From NCBI GenBank assembly GCA_937900485.1, contig CALCEL010000102.1:14572-78571 (forward strand): a stretch of 64,000 bases of DNA, in the 5' to 3' direction. Positions 34,534 through 43,138 of the stretch are shown in pieces; position 1 is the stretch's first letter; each line of letters starts with the position of its first letter. The position numbers and the translations under genes were made by a program. Under the pieces are notes generated by a model that saw only the letters and a list, made by a program, of their open reading frames with translations, was not told the origin of the DNA and did no database searches. The stretch is from an uncultured Prevotellaceae bacterium. Its GTDB lineage: Bacteria > Bacteroidota > Bacteroidia > Bacteroidales > Bacteroidaceae.

Positions 34534-34599
34534 CAAAAAATTATTTCAAATAATGGCTTTTTGATTATAAATAGAAATTTAATCCCAATAAAAATAAAA

Positions 34600-35667
34600 A
34601 TGAAAAAGTACAATTTCAATGCGGGACCTTCAATACTCCCACGTGAGGTTATTGAGGCAACTGCTCAGGCTTGTCTGGATTTCAATGGTTCTGGACTCTC
34701 ACTTATGGAAATAAGCCATCGCGCTAAAGATTTCCAACCAGTTGTGGATGAGACCGTGGCTCTCTTCAAGGAAATACTTAACATACCAGAGGGTTACTCG
34801 GTAATCTTCCTTGGTGGTGGCGCAAGTCTTGAGTTCTGCATGATACCTTATAACTTCCTCGAGAAGAAAGCTGCGTACTTGAACACTGGTGTGTGGGCTA
34901 CAAAGGCTGAGAAAGAGGCTAAACTGTTTGGCGAGGTTGTTGAGATCGCTTCTTCAAAGGATAAGAATTTCACATATATTCCAAAGGGATATGAGATTCC
35001 GGCTGACGCAGACTATCTCCATATCACTTCTAACAACACAATCTATGGTACAGAGATTCTGGAGGATATTGACTCTCCAATTCCTGTGATAGCAGATATG
35101 TCATCAGATATCTTCTCTCGTCCTATTGATGTCAGCAAGTATGGAATGATTTATGGTGGAGCACAGAAGAACCTGTCAATGGCCGGAGTAACTTTTGTGA
35201 TCGTGAAGGATGAGCTTCTCGGTAAGGTAAGCCGTCAGATTCCTACCATGCTTAATTATGAGACTCATGTCAAGAAGGGCTCTATGTTTAACACTCCTCC
35301 AGTTGTTCCAATCTACTGCGCTCTGCAGAACCTTAAGTGGATCAAGGCTCAGGGTGGTGTGAAGGAGATGGAGAGACGCGCCATTGAGCGTTCAGAGTTG
35401 CTCTACGCTGAGATTGACCGTAACAAATTGTTCGTGGGAACAGCAGAGAAGGACAGCCGTTCACGTATGAACATCACATTCGTTCTTAAGGACGAGTACA
35501 AAGACCTTGAGGCTGAGTTCCTCGCTTTCGCCACATCTAAGGGCATGGTCGGAGTAAAGGGACATCGTGACGTCGGCGGTTTCCGCGCTTCATGCTACAA
35601 CGCCATGTCATTGGAAGGGGTCAAGGCTCTCATCGCATGTATGCAGGAGTTTGAGGCTGCTCATTAA
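34600..35667 (+). CDS. serC: phosphoserine aminotransferase
   Basis: A 355-residue class V PLP aminotransferase from the ATG at 34600 (MKKYNFNAGPS); upstream in-frame sequence is AT-rich leader. Motifs: FNAGPSILP, the GGGASLEFCMIP cofactor region, and the PLP lysine in YGGAQKNLSMAGV. It makes 3-phosphoserine from 3-phosphohydroxypyruvate in serine biosynthesis (and acts in PLP synthesis in some bacteria). serA follows, giving adjacent consecutive steps. Confidence 0.96.
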   Translation: MKKYNFNAGPSILPREVIEATAQACLDFNGSGLSLMEISHRAKDFQPVVDETVALFKEILNIPEGYSVIFLGGGASLEFCMIPYNFLEKKAAYLNTGVWATKAEKEAKLFGEVVEIASSKDKNFTYIPKGYEIPADADYLHITSNNTIYGTEILEDIDSPIPVIADMSSDIFSRPIDVSKYGMIYGGAQKNLSMAGVTFVIVKDELLGKVSRQIPTMLNYETHVKKGSMFNTPPVVPIYCALQNLKWIKAQGGVKEMERRAIERSELLYAEIDRNKLFVGTAEKDSRSRMNITFVLKDEYKDLEAEFLAFATSKGMVGVKGHRDVGGFRASCYNAMSLEGVKALIACMQEFEAAH

Positions 35668-35687
35668 TGAAGGAGTTTTTTACAAGG

Positions 35688-35753
35688 AGAATTAGAGAAT
35701 ATAAGAACTTGGGTGATGTTTTGGCGCTCGTTAGACTTTCATTCTCTAATTCT
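35688..35753 (+). promoter_or_regulatory. serC-serA intercistronic inverted repeat
   Basis: Perfect 13-bp arms AGAATTAGAGAAT (35688-35700) and ATTCTCTAATTCT (35741-35753) with a 40-nt loop, followed by TGTTTTA. It could partly terminate serC transcription or stabilise its 3' end. Confidence 0.6.
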
Positions 35754-35789
35754 TGTTTTATGAATATTGTTACAATAAATATATAGATT

Positions 35790-36710
35790 ATGACAAAAGT
35801 ATTGGTTGCCACTGAGAAGCCTTTTGCAGCTCCTGCAGTAGCCGGAATAAAAGATATCATTGAGAAGGCAGGTTTTGAGCTTGTTTTGTTGGAGAAGTAT
35901 ACAGAGAAGCAGCAGTTGTTGTCAGCAGTAGCTGATGTTGACGCTATCATCATCCGTTCTGATAAAATCGACGCTGAGGTGCTTAACGCTGCTAAGAATC
36001 TTAAGATTGTCGTACGCGCTGGAGCCGGATACGATAACGTGGACCTTCAGGCTGCCACCGCCCATAATGTGGTTGTCATGAACACACCGGGTCAGAACGC
36101 CAATGCTGTGGCAGAGCTTGTGCTCGGCCTTTTGGTTTTCACAGTACGTAATTTCTTCAATGGCAAGGCAGGCTCAGAGTTGATGGGTAAGAAGCTCGGA
36201 ATTCTCGCTTTCGGTAATGTTGGTCGTAACGTGGCTCGCATCGCCAAGGGATTTGGCATGGACGTCTACGCTTATGACGCATTCTGTCCTGCTGATGTTA
36301 TCGAGGCTGCCGGTGTTAAGGCTGTGGCATCTCAGGAGGAGTTGTTCAAGGTATCTGATATCGTGTCACTTCATATACCAGCCACACCAGAGACGAAGCA
36401 GTCTATCAACAAGAGTCTTGTCGGTTCAATGAAAAAGGGTGGCATCCTTATCAACACTGCCCGTAAGGAGGTTATCAATGAGCCAGAGCTTATTGAGCTT
36501 CTCGCAGAGCGTACAGACCTGAAGTATATCACAGACATCATGCCAGACGCTAATGACAAGTTCGCTGAGTTTGAGGGACGTTATTTCTCTACTCCTAAGA
36601 AGATGGGAGCTCAGACAGCTGAGGCAAACACAAACGCCGGATTGGCAGCTGCCAACCAGATCGTTGGATTCATCAAGGATGGTGTTACCAAGTTCCAGGT
36701 GAATAAGTAA
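35790..36710 (+). CDS. serA: D-3-phosphoglycerate dehydrogenase
   Basis: A 306-residue D-isomer-specific 2-hydroxyacid dehydrogenase. Substrate-binding motif VRAGAGYDNVD, NAD-binding loop LAFGNVGRNVARIA (G-x-G-x2-G variant), and dehydrogenase signature VSLHIPATPETK and GGILINTARKEV. It lacks the C-terminal ACT domain, so it is a type III-like short SerA without serine-binding regulatory domain. Catalyses the first step of serine synthesis. Downstream DUF1015 and YigZ genes follow after a terminator. Confidence 0.94.
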   Translation: MTKVLVATEKPFAAPAVAGIKDIIEKAGFELVLLEKYTEKQQLLSAVADVDAIIIRSDKIDAEVLNAAKNLKIVVRAGAGYDNVDLQAATAHNVVVMNTPGQNANAVAELVLGLLVFTVRNFFNGKAGSELMGKKLGILAFGNVGRNVARIAKGFGMDVYAYDAFCPADVIEAAGVKAVASQEELFKVSDIVSLHIPATPETKQSINKSLVGSMKKGGILINTARKEVINEPELIELLAERTDLKYITDIMPDANDKFAEFEGRYFSTPKKMGAQTAEANTNAGLAAANQIVGFIKDGVTKFQVNK

Positions 36711-36718
36711 TATCTTAT

Positions 36719-36774
36719 AAGGGATTTCAGTTTTTTTTCGGTATGTATACGGGAAAACTGAAGTCCCTTTTGTC
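36719..36774 (+). terminator. serA terminator
   Basis: AAGGGATTTCAGTTTT ... AAAACTGAAGTCCCTTTT: 16-bp stem with one G-U, ~19-nt loop, T-rich tail. Confidence 0.85.
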
Positions 36775-36807
36775 TTACCTTATATAAACCAAATACCAAA
36801 TACTCTT

Positions 36808-38076
36808 ATGGCTATCGTAAAACCGTTTAAGGGGGTGCGACCTCCTAAAATGATGGTGGAGCAGGTGTCTTCACGACCTTATGACGTGCTTGACTCAGAT
36901 GAGGCGCGTTCGGAGGCTGAGGGGAATGAGAAGTCTCTCTATCATATTATAAAACCAGAAATCAATTTTCCTCAAGGAACGAGTGAGTATGACGCTCGTG
37001 TCTATGAGATTGCGAGGGCTCAGTTCGATAAGTTCCAAAATGAGGGATGGCTCGTCCAAGACTCAAAGGAACAGTATTACCTGTATGCTCAGACATCGTG
37101 TCTGCCTGCCAATGGTTACAAGGAAAAGACTCAGTATGGACTCGTCGTGTGTGCTTATTCAGGTGATTATATGTCAGGTGTGATCAAGAAACATGAATTG
37201 ACGAGAGCGGACAAAGAGGAAGATCGTATGAAGCATGTACGTGTTAATGACGCTAACATCGAGCCGGTGTTCTTAGCTTATCCGGACAATGACGTCCTCA
37301 ACGCTGTCACAGATAAGTATGCGAGTGGTGAGCCAGAGTATGATTTCGTGGGTGATGTTGACGGATTCAGACATAGACTGTGGTGTATATCAGACCCGTG
37401 TGATATTGATGTGATAACAAAAGAGTTCGGAAAGATTCCTGCCTTGTATATTGCTGACGGACACCATCGTTCTGCGGCTGCCGCTCTGGTGGGTGCGGAG
37501 AAGGCAAAGAACAATCCATACCATAGGGGAGACGAGGAGTATAATTATTTCATGGCTGTGTGTTTCCCTGCTAGCCAGCTGACGATACTGGACTATAACA
37601 GGGTGGTGAAAGACCTGAATGGGCTGACATCGGAGCAGTTCCTGTCTGCTCTCTCCGTTAACTTCCTCGTGGAGAATAAGGGTGCAGACGAATATCGTCC
37701 TGCCGAGCTGCATGAGTTCTCACTCTATCTTGATGGTCAGTGGTATAGTCTAAAGGCGAAGGAAGGCACATTCAACTCCGAAGACCCGATTGACGTGCTT
37801 GACGTGTCAATATCCTCAAAACTGATCTTGGATGATATTCTCGGCATCAAGGATCTGAGAAGAGACAAGAGGATTGATTTCGTCGGCGGCATAAGAGGAC
37901 TCGGAGAGTTGAGACGACGAGTGGACAATGGCGAGATGCGCATGGCGCTGGCTCTTTATCCGGTTACCATGAGTCAGATTATGACGGTGGCTGACACGGG
38001 CAATATCATGCCTCCTAAGGCCACATGGTTTGAGCCTAAGTTACGTTCTGGTCTTGTCATACATAAATTGTCGTGA
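36808..38076 (+). CDS. DUF1015-family protein
   Basis: A 422-residue protein of the DUF1015 (YkuR/'SerA-associated') family. Conserved features visible are the N-terminal AIVKPFKGVRPP, the central IADGHHRSAAA motif (a probable nucleotide- or ligand-binding site) and C-terminal MPPKATWFEPKLRSG. It commonly accompanies serC/serA in Bacteroidetes and Clostridia, so a link to serine/phosphoserine metabolism is likely; some family members act as serine kinases (SerK). No signal peptide. Confidence 0.88.
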   Translation: MAIVKPFKGVRPPKMMVEQVSSRPYDVLDSDEARSEAEGNEKSLYHIIKPEINFPQGTSEYDARVYEIARAQFDKFQNEGWLVQDSKEQYYLYAQTSCLPANGYKEKTQYGLVVCAYSGDYMSGVIKKHELTRADKEEDRMKHVRVNDANIEPVFLAYPDNDVLNAVTDKYASGEPEYDFVGDVDGFRHRLWCISDPCDIDVITKEFGKIPALYIADGHHRSAAAALVGAEKAKNNPYHRGDEEYNYFMAVCFPASQLTILDYNRVVKDLNGLTSEQFLSALSVNFLVENKGADEYRPAELHEFSLYLDGQWYSLKAKEGTFNSEDPIDVLDVSISSKLILDDILGIKDLRRDKRIDFVGGIRGLGELRRRVDNGEMRMALALYPVTMSQIMTVADTGNIMPPKATWFEPKLRSGLVIHKLS

Positions 38077-38101
38077 TGATTTTTGAACATGGTAAAGTTT
38101 T

Positions 38102-38695
38102 ATGGACACATATAAAACGATAAAAAATATATCAGAAGGACAATACAGCGAGAAACGTAGCAAGTTTCTCGCTTTTGCTATTCCTGTGACCAATGTGGAG
38201 GAGATTAAGGACATCGTTGCCTCGTATCAGAAGAAGTATTACGATGCTAGACATATATGCTACGCTTATATGTTGGGAGCTGACAGACTTGAGTTCAGGG
38301 CCAATGACAACGGAGAGCCGTCAGGAACGGCGGGTAAGCCTATACTGGGACAGATAAACTCAAATGAGCTTACCAACATTCTTATTATCGTTGTCAGGTA
38401 TTTTGGAGGTGTGAAGTTGGGCACCAGCGGTCTGATTGTAGCTTATCGGCTGGCTGCGGCAGAGGCGATATCCGCCGCGGAGATAATCGAGAAAACCGTT
38501 GATGTCGAGGTTAGTTTCACATTCGAGTATCCTTACATGAATGATGTGATGCGTGTTGTCAAAGACCTTGACGTGAGCATCGTCAGTCAAGGCTATGATA
38601 ATGATTGTGCCATGACACTACGTGTGCGTAAAGGCATGGCAGACGTACTGTGTGAGCGTTTGTCTAAGATTGAGTCATTGGTCCTACGTGATTAG
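38102..38695 (+). CDS. YigZ/IMPACT-family protein
   Basis: A 197-residue UPF0029 protein with the family core DDGEPSGTAG-like motif (ANDNGEPSGTAGKPIL) and RYFGGVKLGTSGLIVAY, followed by a shortened DUF1949-like domain. The family is linked to translation or ribosome-associated functions and (IMPACT) stress responses; a precise activity is unknown. It starts 25 bp after the DUF1015 gene and is likely co-transcribed with it. Confidence 0.9.
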   Translation: MDTYKTIKNISEGQYSEKRSKFLAFAIPVTNVEEIKDIVASYQKKYYDARHICYAYMLGADRLEFRANDNGEPSGTAGKPILGQINSNELTNILIIVVRYFGGVKLGTSGLIVAYRLAAAEAISAAEIIEKTVDVEVSFTFEYPYMNDVMRVVKDLDVSIVSQGYDNDCAMTLRVRKGMADVLCERLSKIESLVLRD

Positions 38696-38830
38696 CACTT
38701 TCCTGGTGTGCATGGTATTGGCGGCAAGCATTCTCCCCGAACAGCTCCAATATCATCTCATCAGACATGTTTCATTCATGTTTTAGTATCCGCAAGTTTT
38801 TTTCAGACGAATAGTATGGCACGTTGTCTG

Positions 38831-39163
38831 TCATGCGGAACAGACGTTTCTAACGTAACCGTTCCAAATAAGATGTTCATACAAAAATAAGGGCGTCCGA
38901 CATCTAAACTGATGTCGGACGCCCTTATTTTGCCACCTTTGTTTATAACACTCGGTTTTCAAAAGACTGTGGACCCAGTACAGCAAGAGCACCTCACATT
39001 CCTCGCTTGTTATGTCACGATGTGTCTTTTGCTGTATCTTGTTGAAGTATCTTAACGGGTCAATGTCGAGCAAATTGCATGAACCTATGAGCGCTAGGTA
39101 AAATGCTGTGTTGTGTACCAGCCCGTCGCTGTCAACGAATAGCTTGTTCTTCCTCTTGATGGA
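38831..39163 (-). pseudogene. IS66-type transposase C-terminal relic
   Basis: On the minus strand the frame open from ~39163 down to 38831 reads SIKRKNKLFVDSDGLVHNTA, then ALIGSCNLLDIDPLRYFNKI. This matches the C-terminal signature of IS66 TnpC transposases (RKNxLFxGSxxGAxxxA...CKxxxxxPxxYLxxVL). The rest of the gene is missing: TAG stops lie just upstream near 39170. Its end overlaps an IS66-like inverted repeat starting GTAACCGT at 38855. It marks the left edge of the nitrogenase-like cluster. Homology is by eye only. Confidence 0.6.
38855..38931. mobile_element. IS66-like element end with strong hairpin
   Basis: Starts GTAACCGTTCCAAATAAGAT (IS66 ends typically begin GTAA), then a perfect 21-bp inverted repeat at 38884-38904 / 38911-38931 with core GTCCGACATC-N6-GATGTCGGAC. 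The same organisation recurs at 48530-48631 on the other side of the cluster. Confidence 0.65.
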
Positions 39164-39225
39164 ATAAGCGAGCTACTACGCACGATAAGTTTTTATACTC
39201 ATTGTTATTTCTTTTTGCAGCTGTA

Positions 39226-39296
39226 ATACCTAATATTAGGTATGCGAAATGACAATCAAATGGTATTATATATATCTGCTATACCTGGTAACTTTG
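39226..39296 (+). promoter_or_regulatory. promoter and operator array of the nitrogenase-like cluster
   Basis: A perfect 18-bp palindrome ATACCTAATATTAGGTAT (39226-39243) is followed by GGTAT (39262-39266), ATACC (39281-39285) and GGTA (39287-39290). The last overlaps the -7 element TAACTTTG (39289-39296). Five ATACC/GGTAT half-sites thus lie within 65 bp upstream of cysK and run into the -7 element. This suggests cooperative repression by a dimeric regulator; CymR/Rrf2-like or LysR-type sulfur regulators are possible, but none is encoded in the cluster. Confidence 0.65.
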
Positions 39297-39408
39297 CACC
39301 CAGAAATAAGAGATGGAAGTAAAGCTACAGATTCCTTGCCATACCTTATTTGTTTATAATTTACTGGTTTATTCATTATTAAATACACAAGAAATAGGAG
39401 TCATTATT

Positions 39409-40347
39409 ATGGGAAAAATTATTGAAAGTTCATTGGAGCTGATTGGCAACACGCCACTTTTGAAGCTCAACAATTATTCAAAGAAAACAGGTGTTAATAA
39501 TGCTACTATATTGGCAAAATTGGAGTACCTTAATCCTGCTGGTTCTGTAAAGGATCGTATCGCTCTTGCAATGATTGAGGATGCGGAAAAGAATGGTAAG
39601 CTGAAACCTGGTGCAACAATCATTGAACCAACTTCTGGTAATACTGGCATTGGTTTGGCGGCAGTGGCTACAGCAAAAGGTTATAAGGCTATCTTGACTT
39701 TGCCCGACACAATGAGTGTGGAACGTAGGAATTTGTTGAAGGCCTATGGTGCGGAGATTATATTGACGGAAGGCTCCAAGGGAATGAAAGGAGCTATTGC
39801 CAAGGCGGAGGAGTTGAATAAGGAAATTGAAGGCTCAGTAATATTGGGACAGTTCGTGAATCCGGCTAATCCCAAGGTTCACCGCGAGACAACGGGACCT
39901 GAGATATGGGAACAAACTGACGGAAAGGTCGATGTGTTCGTGGCTGGCGTAGGTACAGGTGGCACCCTTACAGGTGTCGGCGAATTTCTGAAGTCGAAGA
40001 ATCCTAACGTGAAGATAATAGCAGTAGAGCCTGCTTCATCACCTGTATTGTCAAAGGGTACTGCCGGGTCACACAAGATTCAGGGTATAGGTGCTGGTTT
40101 CGTACCGGACACGTTGAATACGGAAATATATGACGAGGTGATTGCAATCGAAAACGAGGACGCTTTTGTGGAGGGTAAAAACTTTGCGATAAGTGAGGGC
40201 GTTTTGGTTGGTATCTCATCTGGCGCAGCATTGAAAGCAGCTTCCGTATTGGCTGCTCGTCCTGAGAATAAGGGTAAAAACATTGTTGTTCTTCTCCCTG
40301 ATTCGGGTGACAGGTATTTGTCAACTGCATTGTTCTCAAATAATTAA
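39409..40347 (+). CDS. cysK: cysteine synthase (O-acetylserine sulfhydrylase)
   Basis: A 312-residue PLP enzyme from the ATG at 39409 (MGKIIESSLEL). A good Shine-Dalgarno (AGGAG) sits 8 nt upstream, unusual here. The PLP lysine lies in NPAGSVKDRIA, the phosphate/substrate loop is PTSGNTGIG, and the C-terminal ISSGAAL is also standard. CysK makes cysteine from O-acetylserine and sulfide; homologues can also use methanethiol to form S-methylcysteine. It is the first gene of the cluster, placing sulfide or thiol capture directly upstream of the nitrogenase-like genes. Confidence 0.93.
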   Translation: MGKIIESSLELIGNTPLLKLNNYSKKTGVNNATILAKLEYLNPAGSVKDRIALAMIEDAEKNGKLKPGATIIEPTSGNTGIGLAAVATAKGYKAILTLPDTMSVERRNLLKAYGAEIILTEGSKGMKGAIAKAEELNKEIEGSVILGQFVNPANPKVHRETTGPEIWEQTDGKVDVFVAGVGTGGTLTGVGEFLKSKNPNVKIIAVEPASSPVLSKGTAGSHKIQGIGAGFVPDTLNTEIYDEVIAIENEDAFVEGKNFAISEGVLVGISSGAALKAASVLAARPENKGKNIVVLLPDSGDRYLSTALFSNN

Positions 40348-40382
40348 ATGATAAGACTTTATGGAGAAGTTTAAAAAAGATA

Positions 40383-41255
40383 ATGACAGAGAATCAAGAG
40401 AAATTACTAAATAATCATCCTTGTTTTTCCAACAAGCCTGGAAATTTGGGAAGAATACACCTTCCTGTTAGTCCCGCATGCAACCTCGGTTGCCGTTTTT
40501 GTAGCCGTGTGCTGAATGATACCGAGCGTCGTCCCGGCGTAACGTCAAAGGTCGTCACACCAGAGGAAAGCATTGGTATTCTGAAGAAAGCTTTGAAGAT
40601 ATGCCCTGATATTAAAGTGGTTGGTATCGCTGGACCGGGAGACACGTTGGCTACTGACACGGCTTTGGAAACATTCAGTTTGGTAGACAAGGAGTTCCCT
40701 CAGTTGCTCAAATGTATGAGTACCAACGGACTTCTACTCGATGAGAAAGCTGAAAAGGTGATAGAGTCAAAAATAGATTCGCTAACGGTGACCGTCAACG
40801 CTGTTGATCCTGAGATTGAAGCTCAACTGAACAAGTTTATTATATATCATGGTAAGCAGTATGATGCGTTGGATGGTGCTAAGATATTGATTGAAAATCA
40901 ACTGAACGGAATCCGCAAGGTGGCTGCAAGTGGAATAACGGTGAAGGTCAATACCGTGTTGGTGCCAAGGATAAATGGTAGTCATATCGAGAAGATTGCA
41001 AAGACGATTTCTTCATTGGGTGCGACATTGTACAACATTATTCCGCTTATACCAACGTTTGAATTGAAGGATGAGAAAATACCTTTCTGCTTTGAGATTG
41101 AAGAGGCAAGAAAGATAGCGGGGAAACACATAGATGTGTTCCGTCATTGCAACCGCTGTAGAGCCGATGCGGTGGGTGTTCCGGGCGTGAGCGAGTTCTC
41201 CAAGGAAGTTTATTCGGATGATTTAATATTATCAGACACCTTTTCACATGGATAG
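40383..41255 (+). CDS. nifB: NifB-like radical SAM cofactor synthase
   Basis: A 290-residue minimal NifB. Radical SAM cysteines form C-x3-C-x2-C (Cys33, 37, 40) after the NifB signature HPCFSNK and GRIHLPVSPACN. The C-terminal HCNRCRADAVGVPG matches the NifB cluster-binding CRxCRADAVG block. The NifX-like C-terminal domain often fused to NifB is instead encoded by the next gene. NifB fuses two [4Fe-4S] units with carbide into the 8Fe core (NifB-co), so a complex metallocluster is made. This separates the system from chlorophyll-type (BchL/N/B) and F430-type (CfbCD) relatives, which lack NifB. It follows cysK by 35 bp. Confidence 0.9.
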   Translation: MTENQEKLLNNHPCFSNKPGNLGRIHLPVSPACNLGCRFCSRVLNDTERRPGVTSKVVTPEESIGILKKALKICPDIKVVGIAGPGDTLATDTALETFSLVDKEFPQLLKCMSTNGLLLDEKAEKVIESKIDSLTVTVNAVDPEIEAQLNKFIIYHGKQYDALDGAKILIENQLNGIRKVAASGITVKVNTVLVPRINGSHIEKIAKTISSLGATLYNIIPLIPTFELKDEKIPFCFEIEEARKIAGKHIDVFRHCNRCRADAVGVPGVSEFSKEVYSDDLILSDTFSHG

Positions 41256-41622
41256 CAAACGGCAATACGACACATTCAGAGTGGCTGCTGCGTCATCAGA
41301 CTACGGATATACGGTGGATGTACACTTTGGCAGAGCAACAGATTTTTACATATATCAGTTCCTGGATGGTGAATGGATATATGTGGAGACACGTTCTGTG
41401 CAGCCTGTATGTCATGGAGGTGGCCATTCTCATTCAGAGATGGAGAAAACGGTAGAGCTTCTCCAGGATTGTCAGTATGTGACAGCTTCACGCATAGGAG
41501 CTGGAGCAACAGCATTGCTGAGCAAGAAGGGAATTGTTGTGATGGCATTGCCTGGCGATCTTATGGAAGCGCTGGATAAAATTTCTTCTTATAACGAAAT
41601 ACAAAAATTATTATTAAAATAG
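41248..41622 (+). CDS. NifX-like cofactor carrier, copy 1
   Basis: A 124-residue protein of the NifX/NifB-C domain family (dinitrogenase iron-molybdenum cofactor biosynthesis domain). Core: RVAAASSDYGYTVDVHFG near the N-terminus and a His/Cys patch VCHGGGHSH (Cys55, His56, 60, 62) that could bind iron-sulfur cluster precursors. It overlaps nifB by 8 bp, equivalent to the fused domain of long NifB proteins. Role inferred: holding or transferring NifB-co. An imperfect hairpin lies in the 97-bp gap before nifH. Confidence 0.85.
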   Translation: MDSKRQYDTFRVAAASSDYGYTVDVHFGRATDFYIYQFLDGEWIYVETRSVQPVCHGGGHSHSEMEKTVELLQDCQYVTASRIGAGATALLSKKGIVVMALPGDLMEALDKISSYNEIQKLLLK

Positions 41623-41719
41623 AGAGAATAAGGTGAAAATGGTAAAATGAAAAGCCACGACACTTCGTGTAAAGTGTGTTTGTGCCTTTTATTTATTCTT
41701 TCAATTTACAATTAACAAC

Positions 41720-42571
41720 ATGGCAGAAATAAGACAAATTGCGATTTACGGAAAAGGAGGTATTGGAAAATCAACCACGACTCAGAACTTGACGGCTGGA
41801 TTGATTGAACATGGAAAGAAAGTGATGGTAGTTGGATGTGACCCAAAGGCGGACTCAACTCGTCTGTTGTTGGGCGGATTGGCGCAGAAAACTGTATTGG
41901 ACACTATTCGTGATGAGGGTGAGGATATCTCATTGGATAGAATTATGCGTACCGGTTTCGGCGGGACACGTTGCGTGGAGTCTGGTGGTCCGGAACCGGG
42001 AGTAGGATGTGCTGGCCGTGGTATCATCACTTCAATCAATATGTTGGAAAACTTGGGCGCATACACTGACGACTTGGACTATGTCTTCTATGATGTGCTG
42101 GGTGATGTGGTCTGTGGTGGTTTCGCAATGCCTATCCGTGAAGGCAAGGCAAAGGAAATCTACATTGTGGCATCCGGAGAGATGATGGCATTGTATGCAG
42201 CCAATAACATTGCGAAAGGTATTCAGCGATATGCAAGCACTGGCGGTGTACGTCTCGGAGGTATCATTTGCAACTCGAGAAATGTCGATCGTGAACTTGA
42301 CTTGCTCCGTGCCTTTGCTCATGAGCTGGGAACTAAATTGTTGTATTTCGTTCCGCGCAACAACATTGTACAGCGTGCGGAGATTAACAAGAAGACAGTG
42401 ATTGAATACAAACCGGATTCAGACCAGGCTAATGAATACCGTAACCTTGCTAAGGCGGTTATTGAGAATAAGGATTTTGTGATTCCAACGCCAATGACTC
42501 AAGAACGTTTGGAGGAAATCTTACTTGAGTATGGTTTGTTGGACAATGCGGATGATGACTATCGTATTTAA
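41720..42571 (+). CDS. nifH: NifH-type nitrogenase iron protein
   Basis: A 283-residue ATPase/reductase. P-loop YGKGGIGKSTTTQN (residues 9-22); the two [4Fe-4S] ligand cysteines are in GCAGRG and DVVCGGFAMPIRE; the switch II region is YDVLGDVVCGG, and the ADP-ribosylatable Arg follows the first ligand. These segments match bona fide NifH closely, closer than to BchL or CfbC. It would donate electrons with ATP hydrolysis to the component 1-like subunits. It has no obvious Shine-Dalgarno; the NifX-like copy 2 gene begins 3 bp after its stop. Confidence 0.94.
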   Translation: MAEIRQIAIYGKGGIGKSTTTQNLTAGLIEHGKKVMVVGCDPKADSTRLLLGGLAQKTVLDTIRDEGEDISLDRIMRTGFGGTRCVESGGPEPGVGCAGRGIITSINMLENLGAYTDDLDYVFYDVLGDVVCGGFAMPIREGKAKEIYIVASGEMMALYAANNIAKGIQRYASTGGVRLGGIICNSRNVDRELDLLRAFAHELGTKLLYFVPRNNIVQRAEINKKTVIEYKPDSDQANEYRNLAKAVIENKDFVIPTPMTQERLEEILLEYGLLDNADDDYRI

Positions 42572-42574
42572 GAT

Positions 42575-43024
42575 ATGGGATATAGAATCGCAGTTGCCAC
42601 CTCAGATGGGGTGAATGTCGATTTGCATTTTGGTGCGACAGATTCTTTTGTTATTTATGAAGTAGATGGTCTGGACTTTGAAAAGTTAGAGATAAGAGAT
42701 GTGCCTAATTCTGAGGACGGATATTCGCATGGCTGTGTCAGTGACTCCGTCTTTGGATCGGAAAGTGGTTGCGACAGTGGATGTGGTGACAGGAATGGAT
42801 GCCATGGCGGAGAGAAGTCGCACACGGTTGAGCTTCTCTCTGATTGCCGATGTGTTGTCAGTACGAAAGTCGGACGCAGTATAGTCAGACAATTTGAACG
42901 ACGAGCTATAACCACCTTCGAAATCATGATGCCAATAAATGAAGTGTTGCCTAAAATCGTGGGATATTACTATAGGATTGACAACAAGAAAATCTCCATC
43001 TCCCCAAGAAGGGCATTTAGATAG
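42575..43024 (+). CDS. NifX-like cofactor carrier, copy 2, Cys-rich insert
   Basis: A 149-residue NifX-family protein (RIAVATSDGVNVDLHFGATD) with an insertion carrying Cys54, 66, 70 and 76 plus His77 (CDSGCGDRNGCHGG), absent from copy 1. The cysteine cluster could bind Fe-S or metal. It sits 3 bp behind nifH, likely in the same transcript, and is followed by a 114-bp gap with a small hairpin before the alpha-like subunit. Role inferred as cofactor carrier or insertase for the component 1-like proteins. Confidence 0.8.
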   Translation: MGYRIAVATSDGVNVDLHFGATDSFVIYEVDGLDFEKLEIRDVPNSEDGYSHGCVSDSVFGSESGCDSGCGDRNGCHGGEKSHTVELLSDCRCVVSTKVGRSIVRQFERRAITTFEIMMPINEVLPKIVGYYYRIDNKKISISPRRAFR

Positions 43025-43138
43025 TGTTACCATTAAGCCCATAGTGATAAATGGTGTATAACAAACTTCTCCTTCGGAAATGCCGATGTTGTCAACATCG
43101 AAGTATGTGTCAACCGGGGAACTTTAAATAAACAGAAA

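Noticed and set aside
38708..38890. 60-codon ORF with a CxxC motif near yigZ
   Set aside because: It runs through the IS66-like end, has biased composition and no family features.
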